Positions 1-6,277 of a stretch of 64,000 nucleotides of DNA are shown here, one piece after another. The stretch is taken from positions 365,698 to 429,697 of the forward strand of contig NZ_BJKN01000001.1 in NCBI RefSeq assembly GCF_006538365.1, written 5' to 3'. The stretch is from Moorella sp. E308F (lineage in GTDB: Bacteria > Bacillota > DSM-521 > Neomoorellales > Neomoorellaceae). The position numbers were made by a program, and so were the translations under genes. The notes under the pieces are model-generated. The model was not told the DNA's origin, made no database searches, and saw only the letters and a program-made list of their open reading frames with translations. How positions within the stretch are numbered: the first letter of the stretch is position 1; each line of letters opens with the position of its first letter.

Positions 1-38
1 GCGGCCAGCATGTTTTGCCTTTCCACCACCTGTTCCAT
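1..38 (-). CDS. ltrA: Group II intron reverse transcriptase/maturase, N-terminal fragment at window edge
   Basis: An ATG at 38 (minus strand) opens a frame reading MEQVVERQNMLAA before the left edge is reached. This matches the usual start of intron-encoded proteins (a MEQVLERENLLRAL type of sequence). The full protein would be a reverse transcriptase with maturase domain that aids splicing and retrohoming. Only about 13 residues are visible, so function and intactness are inferred from family and position inside the intron RNA. The frame is open upstream of this ATG, so an earlier start is possible. Confidence 0.75.
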   Translation of the reverse strand, partial: MEQVVERQNMLA

Positions 39-598
39 CAGGCCGCTACCTTGGCCTCCGCGAGGTGACGTCCCGCTTTGTGCCGGAGAAGAACTCGGCC
101 CTCCCGCGGTCCCCTGTGGCTTCACCACTTCCTCCCGCGGGCAGGCCCCTTCCGGGGGTTTCTGCTGTCTTCGCCCTTCTCGCGAACGCATCGGTCTCAC
201 CTCTGACTTGATGTTCGGGCCTTCCCCTGGAGTTCATGACCCCCAGGGTACTATGCCTTCTGCTGACTCCTGCCGGTTCAGCCGTGCCTTTCGACACGGG
301 TTGCCAGCTTTTCCTGGCTTATCCGGCAGGCCTCCCCGGGTAAGAGCGTTAACCTTCGCCCCGCGCCCGCCCCATATACTCTACCATCCCTTGGCAGCCT
401 GGGATTTCGCTGTGTTTCGCCAGCTCATCCGGATGGTCTAGCCTCCTATGGGGTTCTTGTTCATCGGGCCGTGACTTTGCCTCCGGCTTCCTCCGGATCC
501 CACCTCGCGATGGGCACCCTTGCCTTTGGCTAGCAGACTCGTGCTGCCTCGCCTGCAGTGGACTTTCACCACCAAGTTAACGCCCATGCCGGGCGCAC
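1..598 (-). mobile_element. Group II intron, bacterial class C, 5' portion (runs off left edge)
   Basis: Read on the minus strand, position 598 starts with the canonical group II intron 5' end GTGCG, followed by CCCGGCATGGGCGTT. Further in are stretches I recognise from class IIC introns such as that of Oceanobacillus iheyensis: GCAAGGGTGCCCATCGCGAG, AGGAGGCTAGACC, CTTACCCGGGGAGGCCTG and AGTCAGCAGAAGGCATAGTA. The maturase reading frame begins near position 38. The insertion point lies one or two bases past the U-tract of the acr3 terminator (599-626), which is the known target preference of class C introns. The 3' domains and the rest of the maturase lie outside the window, so completeness cannot be judged. 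The open frames covering this interval on both strands are structural RNA, not genes. Confidence 0.9.
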
Positions 599-626
599 GA
601 AAAAGGAGGCTTGCGGCCTCCTTTTA
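599..626 (-). terminator. Rho-independent terminator of acr3, target of intron insertion
   Basis: A perfect 10-bp stem (602-611 pairs with 617-626) has a five-base loop and, on the minus strand, a run of T residues ending at 599-605. It lies about 20 bases past the acr3 stop codon. The group II intron begins immediately after its U-tract. Confidence 0.9.
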
Positions 627-648
627 CCCGTTTTAACGCTTTTTCTGT

Positions 649-1722
649 TTATTTCCTGCCCGCTGCCGCCCCGAAATACCGCCGCTGAAAGCTTAAGGCC
701 ACGTTCACCAAGCCAATCATCACCGGCACTTCAATGAGGGGACCGATGACCGCGGCGAAGGCCTGGCCGGAATTGATGCCGAAGACGGCCACGGCAACGG
801 CGATGGCCAGCTCAAAGTTGTTGCTGGCGGCCGTAAAGGAAAGGGTCGTGGTCTGCTCATAATTGACCCCCAGGCGCATACTGAGGAAAAAGGAGATTAA
901 GAACATGAGGACAAAATAACAGATTAGGGGAATGGCTACTCTGACCACATCCATGGGTAGAGAGACGATATACTGCCCTTTCAGGGAAAACATAACGACA
1001 ATGGTAAATAACAGGGCGATTAGAGCCAGGGGACTGATTTTCGGGACAAAGTTTTTCTCGTACCATTCCTTGCCCTTCGCCGGCACCAGGATGAAGCGGG
1101 TCAAAAAGCCGGCCACAAAGGGAATGCCCAGGTAGATGGCCACGCTGGTGGCCACCTCGCCGATGGAAACGTGGACTTTCATCCCTTGAAAGCCCAGCCA
1201 CGCCGGCAGCAGGGTGATGAAAATATAGGCGTAAACTGAATAAAAGATAACCTGGAAGATGGAGTTTAACGCCACCAGGGCGGCGGCATACTCGGCATCA
1301 CCCCGGGCCAGGCTGTTCCAGACGATAACCATGGCGATGCAGCGCGCCAGGCCGATTAAGATGAGGCCGGCCATGTATTCGGGGTAATTGTGTAAAAAGA
1401 TGATGGCCAGGATAAACATCAGGATGGGACCGATAATCCAGTTCTGAACTAAGGACAGGGCCATAACTTTTCCATTACGGAACACCTTGCCCAGTTCCTC
1501 ATACTTCACCTTGGCCAGGGGCGGGTACATCATGACGATCAAGCCGATGGCGATGGGGATGGAAGTTGTTCCCACCGACATTTTATTCAGGGCCTGCGCC
1601 ATTTCGGGCACCACATAACCCAGGGCCACGCCAAAAGCCATGGCCAGGAAGATCCACAGGGTCAAAAAACGGTCCAGCAGGGATAACCTGCCCACGGGCT
1701 GATAGTTATTTGCTGGTGCCAT
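649..1722 (-). CDS. acr3: Arsenite efflux permease, ACR3 family
   Basis: A 357-residue, roughly ten-helix membrane protein that exports arsenite, driven by the membrane potential or proton gradient. Family hallmarks are visible. The conserved cysteine lies in GLARCIAMV (Cys128), a residue essential in characterised Acr3 proteins. The conserved glutamate lies in the late helix motif SNNFELAIA. Length is normal for the bacterial group. The start is an ATG behind a good GAGGAGG site. The arsR gene lies just upstream on the same strand (72-base gap), so the two probably form an ars operon controlled by ArsR. A terminator follows at 599-626. No arsC or arsM is visible here. Identification is secure; the exact substrate (arsenite alone or also antimonite) cannot be told. 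Confidence 0.95.
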   Translation of the reverse strand: MAPANNYQPVGRLSLLDRFLTLWIFLAMAFGVALGYVVPEMAQALNKMSVGTTSIPIAIGLIVMMYPPLAKVKYEELGKVFRNGKVMALSLVQNWIIGPILMFILAIIFLHNYPEYMAGLILIGLARCIAMVIVWNSLARGDAEYAAALVALNSIFQVIFYSVYAYIFITLLPAWLGFQGMKVHVSIGEVATSVAIYLGIPFVAGFLTRFILVPAKGKEWYEKNFVPKISPLALIALLFTIVVMFSLKGQYIVSLPMDVVRVAIPLICYFVLMFLISFFLSMRLGVNYEQTTTLSFTAASNNFELAIAVAVAVFGINSGQAFAAVIGPLIEVPVMIGLVNVALSFQRRYFGAAAGRK

Positions 1723-1747
1723 GATTTAAATCCTCCTCATGTTATTA

Positions 1748-1777
1748 GAGGTGAGAGGTAGAAAGTGCGAAGTGGGA
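1748..1777 (+). repeat. Purine-rich dispersed repeat, copy 1
   Basis: This GAGGTGAGAGGTAGAAAGTG-type stretch between acr3 and arsR follows the same pattern as two copies around leuD (39741-39776 and, inverted, 39830-39865). The common theme is GA-GTGAGA-GT followed by AAAGT and GTGGGA. Its origin is unknown. Confidence 0.5.
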
Positions 1778-1794
1778 TCATCTGATCTCTTTCC

Positions 1795-2193
1795 CTAACG
1801 GTCACCGTCTTTACTACCCCTCTTCCGGGGCGGGCGGCAGGCAACCTTGGGGTTCTCCAGTAGCTGCAGCAGCTTATGGTAGTCGGCAGTAAACTCTTTC
1901 TTTTCCGCTAGGGGCACATCCAAATAGGCCAGCCAGCCCTGGAGGACAGCGGCCAGTTTTTCTTTATTAAGGTGGTAAAATACCCACTGGCTCACTTTTT
2001 CCTCCCAGACCAGGTCCGCTTCCTTCAGGACCCGCAGGTGCTGGGAGATGGCCGGCTGGGTAATGCCCAGGATCTCTTCCAGCTCGCAGACGCACAGCTC
2101 CTGTTCGGCCAGCAGGGCGATAATCCTTAGCCGCAGGTGCTGGCCCAGGGCCTTAAAGGCCTTTTCCCACTCCTTTAAAGTCACCCCCTTCAC
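1795..2193 (-). CDS. arsR: ArsR-family arsenic-responsive repressor
   Basis: A 132-residue winged-helix repressor. The metal box ELCVCELE supplies Cys34 and Cys36, the type of pair that binds arsenite or antimonite in ArsR proteins, and the recognition helix is ITQPAISQHLRVL. A basic, arginine-rich tail with one more cysteine (near VACRPP) could complete a three-cysteine site; that is inference. It is expected to repress its own promoter (2218-2246) and the downstream acr3, letting go when arsenite binds. The start is a GTG at 2193; a second in-frame GTG four codons later is an alternative. Confidence 0.92.
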   Translation of the reverse strand: MKGVTLKEWEKAFKALGQHLRLRIIALLAEQELCVCELEEILGITQPAISQHLRVLKEADLVWEEKVSQWVFYHLNKEKLAAVLQGWLAYLDVPLAEKKEFTADYHKLLQLLENPKVACRPPRKRGSKDGDR

Positions 2194-2207
2194 CCCCTTG
2201 GATAAGT

Positions 2208-2246
2208 GATTAATTATATAATATTTGGCTTTAGCAACTTTGTCAA
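2208..2246 (-). promoter_or_regulatory. Promoter and probable ArsR operator of arsR-acr3
   Basis: On the minus strand, TTGACA (2246-2241) and TATTAT (2223-2218) are separated by exactly 17 bases. The -10 lies inside an AT-rich near-palindrome, ATTATATAATTAAT, which is a plausible ArsR binding site. Start of transcription would be near 2211, giving a very short leader before the GTG at 2193. Confidence 0.75.
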
Positions 2247-2429
2247 GGTGAATTTATTAAAGCTTTACTTCATCTCTTAACCTTTACATTAGAAGTTTTT
2301 CGCTCCCATTAATTTCAGGCGAATTTTTGCTTGACAAATTACCGCCGGCCCTGGTGGTGAGGGTAAATGTGGCCATCCCGGCCAGATTAGAGCCGGCTGG
2401 TAATAATCGATAATAAGCGGGCTTCCCCC
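2247..2429. other. Intergenic stretch with no recognised feature
   Basis: Between the ars promoter and the promoter of the small Cys/His protein I see no coding frame with a ribosome binding site. It contains another TTGACA near 2332 without an obvious -10, and two GCCGG-containing stretches that could pair (around 2345 and 2390). Nothing further can be supported. Confidence 0.5.
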
Positions 2430-2458
2430 TTGACAGGGGCTCGTGTTAGCTGTATTCT
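2430..2458 (+). promoter_or_regulatory. Sigma-A-type promoter for the 62-residue Cys/His protein
   Basis: TTGACA at 2430-2435 and TATTCT at 2453-2458 have a 17-base spacer. The predicted start of transcription falls at the left edge of the large palindrome that follows, so a protein bound there would block initiation. Confidence 0.75.
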
Positions 2459-2465
2459 AAAAGTG

Positions 2466-2494
2466 GCTTATATATGTTGTCAACATATATAAGC
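2466..2494. promoter_or_regulatory. Perfect 14-bp inverted repeat, probable PadR operator
   Basis: Two perfect 14-base arms (2466-2479 and 2481-2494) flank a single T; the core is ATATGTTG-T-CAACATAT. PadR-type repressors bind ATGT/ACAT dyads, and a padR gene lies close by at 2706-3116. Position just past the -10 fits repression. The assignment to this PadR is inference. Confidence 0.75.
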
Positions 2495-2520
2495 TAATAA
2501 AAAAGAGGGGGGGATAAACA

Positions 2521-2709
2521 ATGTGTAATGGCCAGAGTTGCAGTCCGCGGGGTGGATGTTGCTGCCATGGCCATCACCCTGGGGGCTTCCACCGTCACTA
2601 TCTAACTGCAGTGGAGAAAAAAGACCGGCTGGAAGCATACCTTAAGGAACTACAGGCCGAAGTAAAAGCCGTGGAGGAAAGGCTGAAGGAACTGGGCGAA
2701 GGGGCTTAA
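2521..2709 (+). CDS. Small protein with Cys/His-rich head and coiled-coil tail
   Basis: A 62-residue protein with two parts. Residues 1-27 are loaded with Cys and His (SCSPRGGCCCHGHHPGGFHR), which suggests metal binding. Residues 30-60 are a charged heptad-like helix (LEAYLKELQAEVKAVEERL). The second half resembles the tail of small DUF5320-like proteins, but I cannot name the family with certainty. It has its own promoter and operator (2430-2494) and a G-rich ribosome binding site. It converges on padR, with the two stop codons overlapping. The context of metal resistance genes and the metal-rich head of the PadR itself suggest a metal-linked role; this is inference. Confidence 0.75.
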   Translation: MCNGQSCSPRGGCCCHGHHPGGFHRHYLTAVEKKDRLEAYLKELQAEVKAVEERLKELGEGA

Positions 2710-3116
2710 TACCCCTTCGCCGCATCCGTGTCGTGCCCGCTAAAAAGTTTTTCATATCGCGTCAGGAAAGTTTCCAGGGCGGCTTTATTGCGCCGGATGG
2801 TCACCGCCCAGTCATGGAGGTAATCTACCCCCTCCGGAGTTATTTCATACCGCCGCCGGGCCGGTCCCGGGCCGCTGGTCGACCAGTGAGACCGCACCAG
2901 GCCTTCCTCCTCCAGACGCCTTAAGTTGCGGTAAACGGCCCCGGCATCGGGAACGCCCTCCCATAACCCCAGGCGGTTCATGCTTTCCATCAGCTCGTAA
3001 CCGTGGGTGGATTTTTCACAGAGCAGTAGCAACAGGCAGGGCTGCAAAAAACTTTCCCTGCGGACGCCGCGACAATCGCAGCGATTGTGGTGCCCGCCTG
3101 GTTCATAACCGCACAT
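2706..3116 (-). CDS. PadR-family transcriptional regulator with Cys/His-rich N-terminus
   Basis: A 136-residue winged-helix protein. The PadR core runs from about residue 25 (LLLLLCEKSTHGYELMESM) through the wing (RRYEITPEGVDYLHDW) to a C-terminal dimerisation helix. Unusually, the first 17 residues, MCGYEPGGHHNRCDCRG, carry three Cys and two His, which might sense a metal or redox signal. It is divergent from the permease pair at 3228-4249 and convergent with the small Cys/His protein. A dyad at 3146-3161 lies between padR and the permeases, and a perfect palindrome at 2466-2494 precedes the small gene, so it may control both. The ligand is unknown. Confidence 0.88.
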   Translation of the reverse strand: MCGYEPGGHHNRCDCRGVRRESFLQPCLLLLLCEKSTHGYELMESMNRLGLWEGVPDAGAVYRNLRRLEEEGLVRSHWSTSGPGPARRRYEITPEGVDYLHDWAVTIRRNKAALETFLTRYEKLFSGHDTDAAKGY

Positions 3117-3145
3117 AGATTCACTCCCTATCTGCTATTTACATA

Positions 3146-3161
3146 TGTATGTTAATATACA
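3146..3161. promoter_or_regulatory. Imperfectly related dyad between padR and permease genes
   Basis: The 16-base dyad TGTAT-GTTAAT-ATACA lies in the padR/permease divergent region. It shares the ATGT/ACAT logic of the large palindrome at 2466-2494 but is shorter, so it is a candidate second PadR site. Confidence 0.45.
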
Positions 3162-3227
3162 ATAATAGGATAAACCAATAATTCCATCCCGTCAACAAGG
3201 CGCTATAACACATAAAGGAGAGATGCC

Positions 3228-3710
3228 ATGTTTACCCTGCTTCTTTACCTGCTGGCCCTGGGCGGGCTGTTGATTTCTTTCTGGAAAGACCGCCATAAAA
3301 CCCAGCTGGCTTTAATGAAAGGCTGGAAGGCCTTTACCAACATCTTACCTGACTTTGCTGTCGTCCTGGCCCTGATAGGGATCATGCTGACTTACCTGTC
3401 ACCTCATACCATTGCCGCCCTGCTGGGCAAAAACAGCGGCTTCCCGGGCATACTGGCCAGCTCCATAGCCGGGTCCATCACCCTAATTCCCGGTTTTGTC
3501 GCCTTTCCCCTGGCCAAATCTTTGCTCGACCGGGGCGCCGGTATCATGCAGATTGCCGTCTTTGTTTCCACCTTGATGATGGTGGGCGTCGTCACCGCCC
3601 CCCTGGAAAGCAGGTATTTCGGTAGAAGAGAAACTATCCTCCGTAATTCTTTAAGCTATATCTTTTCCTTTATCGTGGCTATGATCATCGGGATGGTGGT
3701 GGGAGCGTGA
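3228..3710 (+). CDS. Permease half-protein, DUF318/ArsP_1-like (first of split pair)
   Basis: A 160-residue, four- to five-helix membrane protein. The core, NSGFPGILASSIAGSITLIPG followed by FPLAKSLLDRGAG, resembles half of an ArsP_1 (DUF318) permease, which is normally a single chain of about 300-390 residues with two related halves. The ATG follows an AAAGGAGAG site. The stop codon overlaps the GTG start of the next gene (GTGA), so the two are translationally coupled and probably form a heterodimeric transporter. No Cys-x-Cys pair typical of organoarsenical ArsP permeases is present, so the substrate is open. Regulation by the divergent PadR is likely. Confidence 0.8.
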   Translation: MFTLLLYLLALGGLLISFWKDRHKTQLALMKGWKAFTNILPDFAVVLALIGIMLTYLSPHTIAALLGKNSGFPGILASSIAGSITLIPGFVAFPLAKSLLDRGAGIMQIAVFVSTLMMVGVVTAPLESRYFGRRETILRNSLSYIFSFIVAMIIGMVVGA

Positions 3711-4249
3711 ACTTTCTTAACTTAATTAAGACTTACCGCTACTTTTTATTAATCATCCTCTTTGATGTGGTAATAACCGTCTTCCATCCCGGCACCGGCT
3801 TGACAATTTTTAAATACACCGCCGGTAACTTTGCCGAGATGCTCGCCATTATCCCGCCTATATTCCTCCTTCTGGGCCTCTTGGATGTCTGGGTACCGCG
3901 GGAAACGATTATCCGCTACCTGGGCGAAGGCTCCGGCCTAAAAGGCATTGTCCTGAGCATAGTACTGGGAGCGGCCGCCGCCGGACCCCTTTACGGTGCC
4001 TTCCCAGTGGCCGGCGTCATGGCGAAGAAAGGCACCAAATACAGCAACATTATTATTTTCCTCTGTTCCTGGTCGACTTTAAAAATCCCCATGTTCCTGT
4101 TTGAAATGTCAGCCCTGGGCATAAAGTTCGCCCTAACCCGCTGGCTGGTCAATGTCCCCGGGATACTGGCGATTGCTTATATTATCGACCGCCTCATAGG
4201 AGCGGAAAACAAAGCGGAATTCTACCGGCGCCAGATGGCAAATCCATAG
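3707..4249 (+). CDS. Permease half-protein, DUF318/ArsP_1-like (second of split pair)
   Basis: A 180-residue membrane protein starting at a GTG that overlaps the previous stop codon. The core GSGLKGIVLSIVLGAAAAGP and the following AGVMAKKGTKYSN parallel the GILASSIAGS...PLAKSLLDRGAG core of the first half, so the two look like homologous halves. It has about five membrane helices and a short basic tail (EFYRRQ). Function as partner of the upstream half is inferred from overlap and similarity. No terminator with a clear T-run was seen before the convergent relic at 4222-4548. Confidence 0.8.
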   Translation: MNFLNLIKTYRYFLLIILFDVVITVFHPGTGLTIFKYTAGNFAEMLAIIPPIFLLLGLLDVWVPRETIIRYLGEGSGLKGIVLSIVLGAAAAGPLYGAFPVAGVMAKKGTKYSNIIIFLCSWSTLKIPMFLFEMSALGIKFALTRWLVNVPGILAIAYIIDRLIGAENKAEFYRRQMANP

Positions 4250-4548
4250 CGGCTTACCCCAGCAACCCCTGGTAGGGCGTTGAACCGTTCACTATTTTCC
4301 TCCTCCGCCAGGGGCGGGCAATCCACCCAAAACGTTTTCACCGCTCAGCAACCTGCGGCAAAAGCCAGGCAGGCCAACTGGCCGCACCGGCGGCAATTGT
4401 TCCCGGGCAGCCATTTGTATATTTGCAGCGCTGTAGGTCTTTCCTTTTCCAGGGTTTTCAAACAGGGCCAGGCAAGCTAGCCTACGTTAGAACCTCCTGC
4501 GCAGGGAAAGAGCATAATTTCCGCCGGTTTGCAGGTACATTTCGCCAT
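4222..4548 (-). pseudogene. Decayed gene: DGC zinc-binding head and [4Fe-4S] motif tail
   Basis: On the minus strand an ATG at 4548 opens MAKCTCKPAEIMLFPCAGGS, then hits TAG at 4477-4479. The start resembles DGC-domain putative zinc-binding proteins (normally about 120 residues). The same frame continues after the stop into IYKWLPGNNCRRCGQLACLA, a four-cysteine Fe-S binding motif of the PF04060 type. It then meets TGA at 4345-4347. Shifting frame restores GLLSGEN, and shifting back gives VDCPPLAEEENSERF, as expected for that Fe-S family. So at least one nonsense and two frameshift changes have accumulated. It lies immediately downstream of the thioredoxin-like gene and probably once belonged to that operon. 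The 3' end overlaps the convergent permease gene. Confidence 0.7.
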
Positions 4549-4566
4549 CACCAGCTCATCTACCTT

Positions 4567-4812
4567 TTACTGGCCTATTTCCTCCTGGATCCATTTCTTG
4601 ATCTCTTCTTTATCGGGTACCCGGCCGAACACTTTAACCTTTTCGTTAACTACCAGTCCCGGCGTCATCATGACGCCGTAATCGGTGATCTTGTTTAAAT
4701 CCGTCACCTTTTCCACGTCGGCGGCCACGCCCATTTCCGCCAGGGCGTTCATCACGTTTTGCTCCAGTGCCTTGCACCGGGCGCATCCTGTACCTAAGAC
4801 TTTGATTACCAT
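4567..4812 (-). CDS. Thioredoxin-like small redox protein (MTH895/TM0996 type)
   Basis: An 81-residue glutaredoxin/thioredoxin-fold protein with the active-site pair in GTGCARCKALEQNV (Cys10 and Cys13) and the cis-proline region MMTPGLVVNEKV. Such proteins are often encoded beside DUF318/ArsP permeases, as here: the permease at 4843-6012 is 30 bases upstream on the same strand. It probably reduces or delivers the permease's thiol-binding substrate, or supports arsenic or mercury resistance; that is inference. A good AGGAGATGG site precedes the ATG. Downstream lies only the decayed gene. Confidence 0.9.
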   Translation of the reverse strand: MVIKVLGTGCARCKALEQNVMNALAEMGVAADVEKVTDLNKITDYGVMMTPGLVVNEKVKVFGRVPDKEEIKKWIQEEIGQ

Positions 4813-4842
4813 TTATCCCCATCTCCTTCTTTAATTTAAATT

Positions 4843-6012
4843 TTACCCTACTATGATACCAAACACCATCCCTGTCAGGGTTGCCATAATGACAACCAGG
4901 GATACGTAAGCAAAGGTTTTCTTGAACCCCAACACGCTGTTAATCACCAGCATGTTGGGCAGGCTCAGGGCCGGTCCCGCCAGGAGAAGGGCCAGGGCCG
5001 GCCCCTGCCCCATCCCGGAACCGATAAGTCCCTGGATTATCGGCACTTCCGTCAAAGTGGCAAAATACATAAAGGCGCCGACGATGGAGGCGGTAAAGTT
5101 GGCCAGCAGGCTATTGCCACCAACCACCATGGCCACATATTTGGCCGGGATGATGCCGGTGTCGACCCCGGGCCTACCCATGAGGAAGCCGGCCACCAAC
5201 ACGCCGCCGAACAGGAGAGGCAAAATTTTAATGCTGAAATCCCAGGTCGAGTCCACCCAGGCCGCCAGTTCTTCCCGCTTGAACCAGGCCTTTAAAATCA
5301 CGGCCAGGGCTAACAAAAGGGCGATAACCAGGTACCATTTGACGCTGTAAACCGCGTACCAGAAGCCGGCCTGTTCCGCCGGCTTGCCCCAGGCGGCAAA
5401 GACAAGGATCAGGACCAGGACCAGGAAATATACGGCCGTCTGTCCCAGGGTGCGGGGAGGCTTTTCTCCTTCCGGCATAAGCAACCCTTTGGCCCGCTCC
5501 TTTTCTTCGCCCCGGAAGAGCAGGGCCATGATAAGGCCGATAATTACCGAAAACAGGACGGCACTCAGGGCCCTGCCCAGGCCGATCTGCCAGCCCAGCA
5601 CCCGGGCCGAAAGGATAATGGCCAGGACGTTAATGGCCGGCCCGGAATACAGGAAAGCTATAGCCGGTCCCAGGCCGGCGCCGCGTTTATATATCCCCAT
5701 GAACAGGGGTAAGACGGTGCAGGAACAGACGGCAAGTATCGCCCCCGATACGGCACCCACGCCATAGGCCGTAACTTTTTTGCTTTCCGGTCCCAGGTAC
5801 TTCATAACCGCCTGGGAGGAAAGGAAATTGCTCATGGCCCCGGCGATGAAAAGGGCTGGCACCAGGCAGAAAAGCACGTGTTCCCTGGCGTATTCCTGCA
5901 GCATGTAAAAGGCTTCCAGAATGGCGCCCTGCATCCTGGGATGCTGGAAGGGCAGGAAATAGGCGGCTAAAAACACGGCGACAATCAACAGCAATTTGCC
6001 CTGCTTGCTCAC
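4843..6012 (-). CDS. ArsP/DUF318-family permease with Cys-Ser-Cys motif
   Basis: A 389-residue protein with about ten membrane helices. The first half contains GAVSGAILAVCSCTVLPLF; the CSC pair in this family is linked to binding trivalent organoarsenicals in characterised ArsP proteins. The second half repeats the fold (GGNSLLANFTASIVGAFMYF). It starts at a GTG behind AAAGGAGAGG. It is probably co-transcribed with the thioredoxin-like gene, and a stretch of about 265 bases upstream holds its promoter region and the terminator shared with cadA. Methylarsenite export is the best guess from family and neighbourhood, but YraQ-type permeases of unknown substrate look much the same. Confidence 0.85.
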   Translation of the reverse strand: MSKQGKLLLIVAVFLAAYFLPFQHPRMQGAILEAFYMLQEYAREHVLFCLVPALFIAGAMSNFLSSQAVMKYLGPESKKVTAYGVGAVSGAILAVCSCTVLPLFMGIYKRGAGLGPAIAFLYSGPAINVLAIILSARVLGWQIGLGRALSAVLFSVIIGLIMALLFRGEEKERAKGLLMPEGEKPPRTLGQTAVYFLVLVLILVFAAWGKPAEQAGFWYAVYSVKWYLVIALLLALAVILKAWFKREELAAWVDSTWDFSIKILPLLFGGVLVAGFLMGRPGVDTGIIPAKYVAMVVGGNSLLANFTASIVGAFMYFATLTEVPIIQGLIGSGMGQGPALALLLAGPALSLPNMLVINSVLGFKKTFAYVSLVVIMATLTGMVFGIIVG

Positions 6013-6225
6013 AGAAAAGCCTCTCCTTTTTTACCATGCTGGCATTAACAGCGAAAGTATCAACCAGGCTCACCATTACCCTGGCCAGCGCCGGGCATGC
6101 AGCAGGGGGTGACAGAGGTTTTATTAGTACATTATAATTTTGCTATATTAAGCTTAGCTTTTATATTTGGCTTTGTCAATAGGTATTTGGCATAAACTGG
6201 ACGTTTTATGTATGCGAAATAAAAT

Positions 6226-6257
6226 GGAGAAGGGGTAACCGCCCTTCTCCGTTTTTT
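6226..6257 (+). terminator. Hairpin terminator downstream of cadA (both strands)
   Basis: A nine-base stem, 6226-6234 with 6242-6250, has a seven-base loop. It is followed by TTTTTT on the plus strand and by a T-rich tract on the minus strand. Its use by cadA, which ends at 6278 on the minus strand, is the likely role; nothing on the plus strand reads into it. Confidence 0.7.
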
Positions 6258-6277
6258 AATCTCCATTGTAGCAAATG

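Noticed and set aside
10-441. 143-codon plus-strand frame and an 83-codon minus-strand frame (46-297) at the left edge
   Set aside because: They lie inside the structured RNA of the group II intron; composition is explained by that RNA.
4345-4347. In-frame TGA in the decayed Fe-S gene as a selenocysteine codon
   Set aside because: Restoring the expected family sequence needs a frame change at this point and not a residue; an upstream TAG already breaks the frame.
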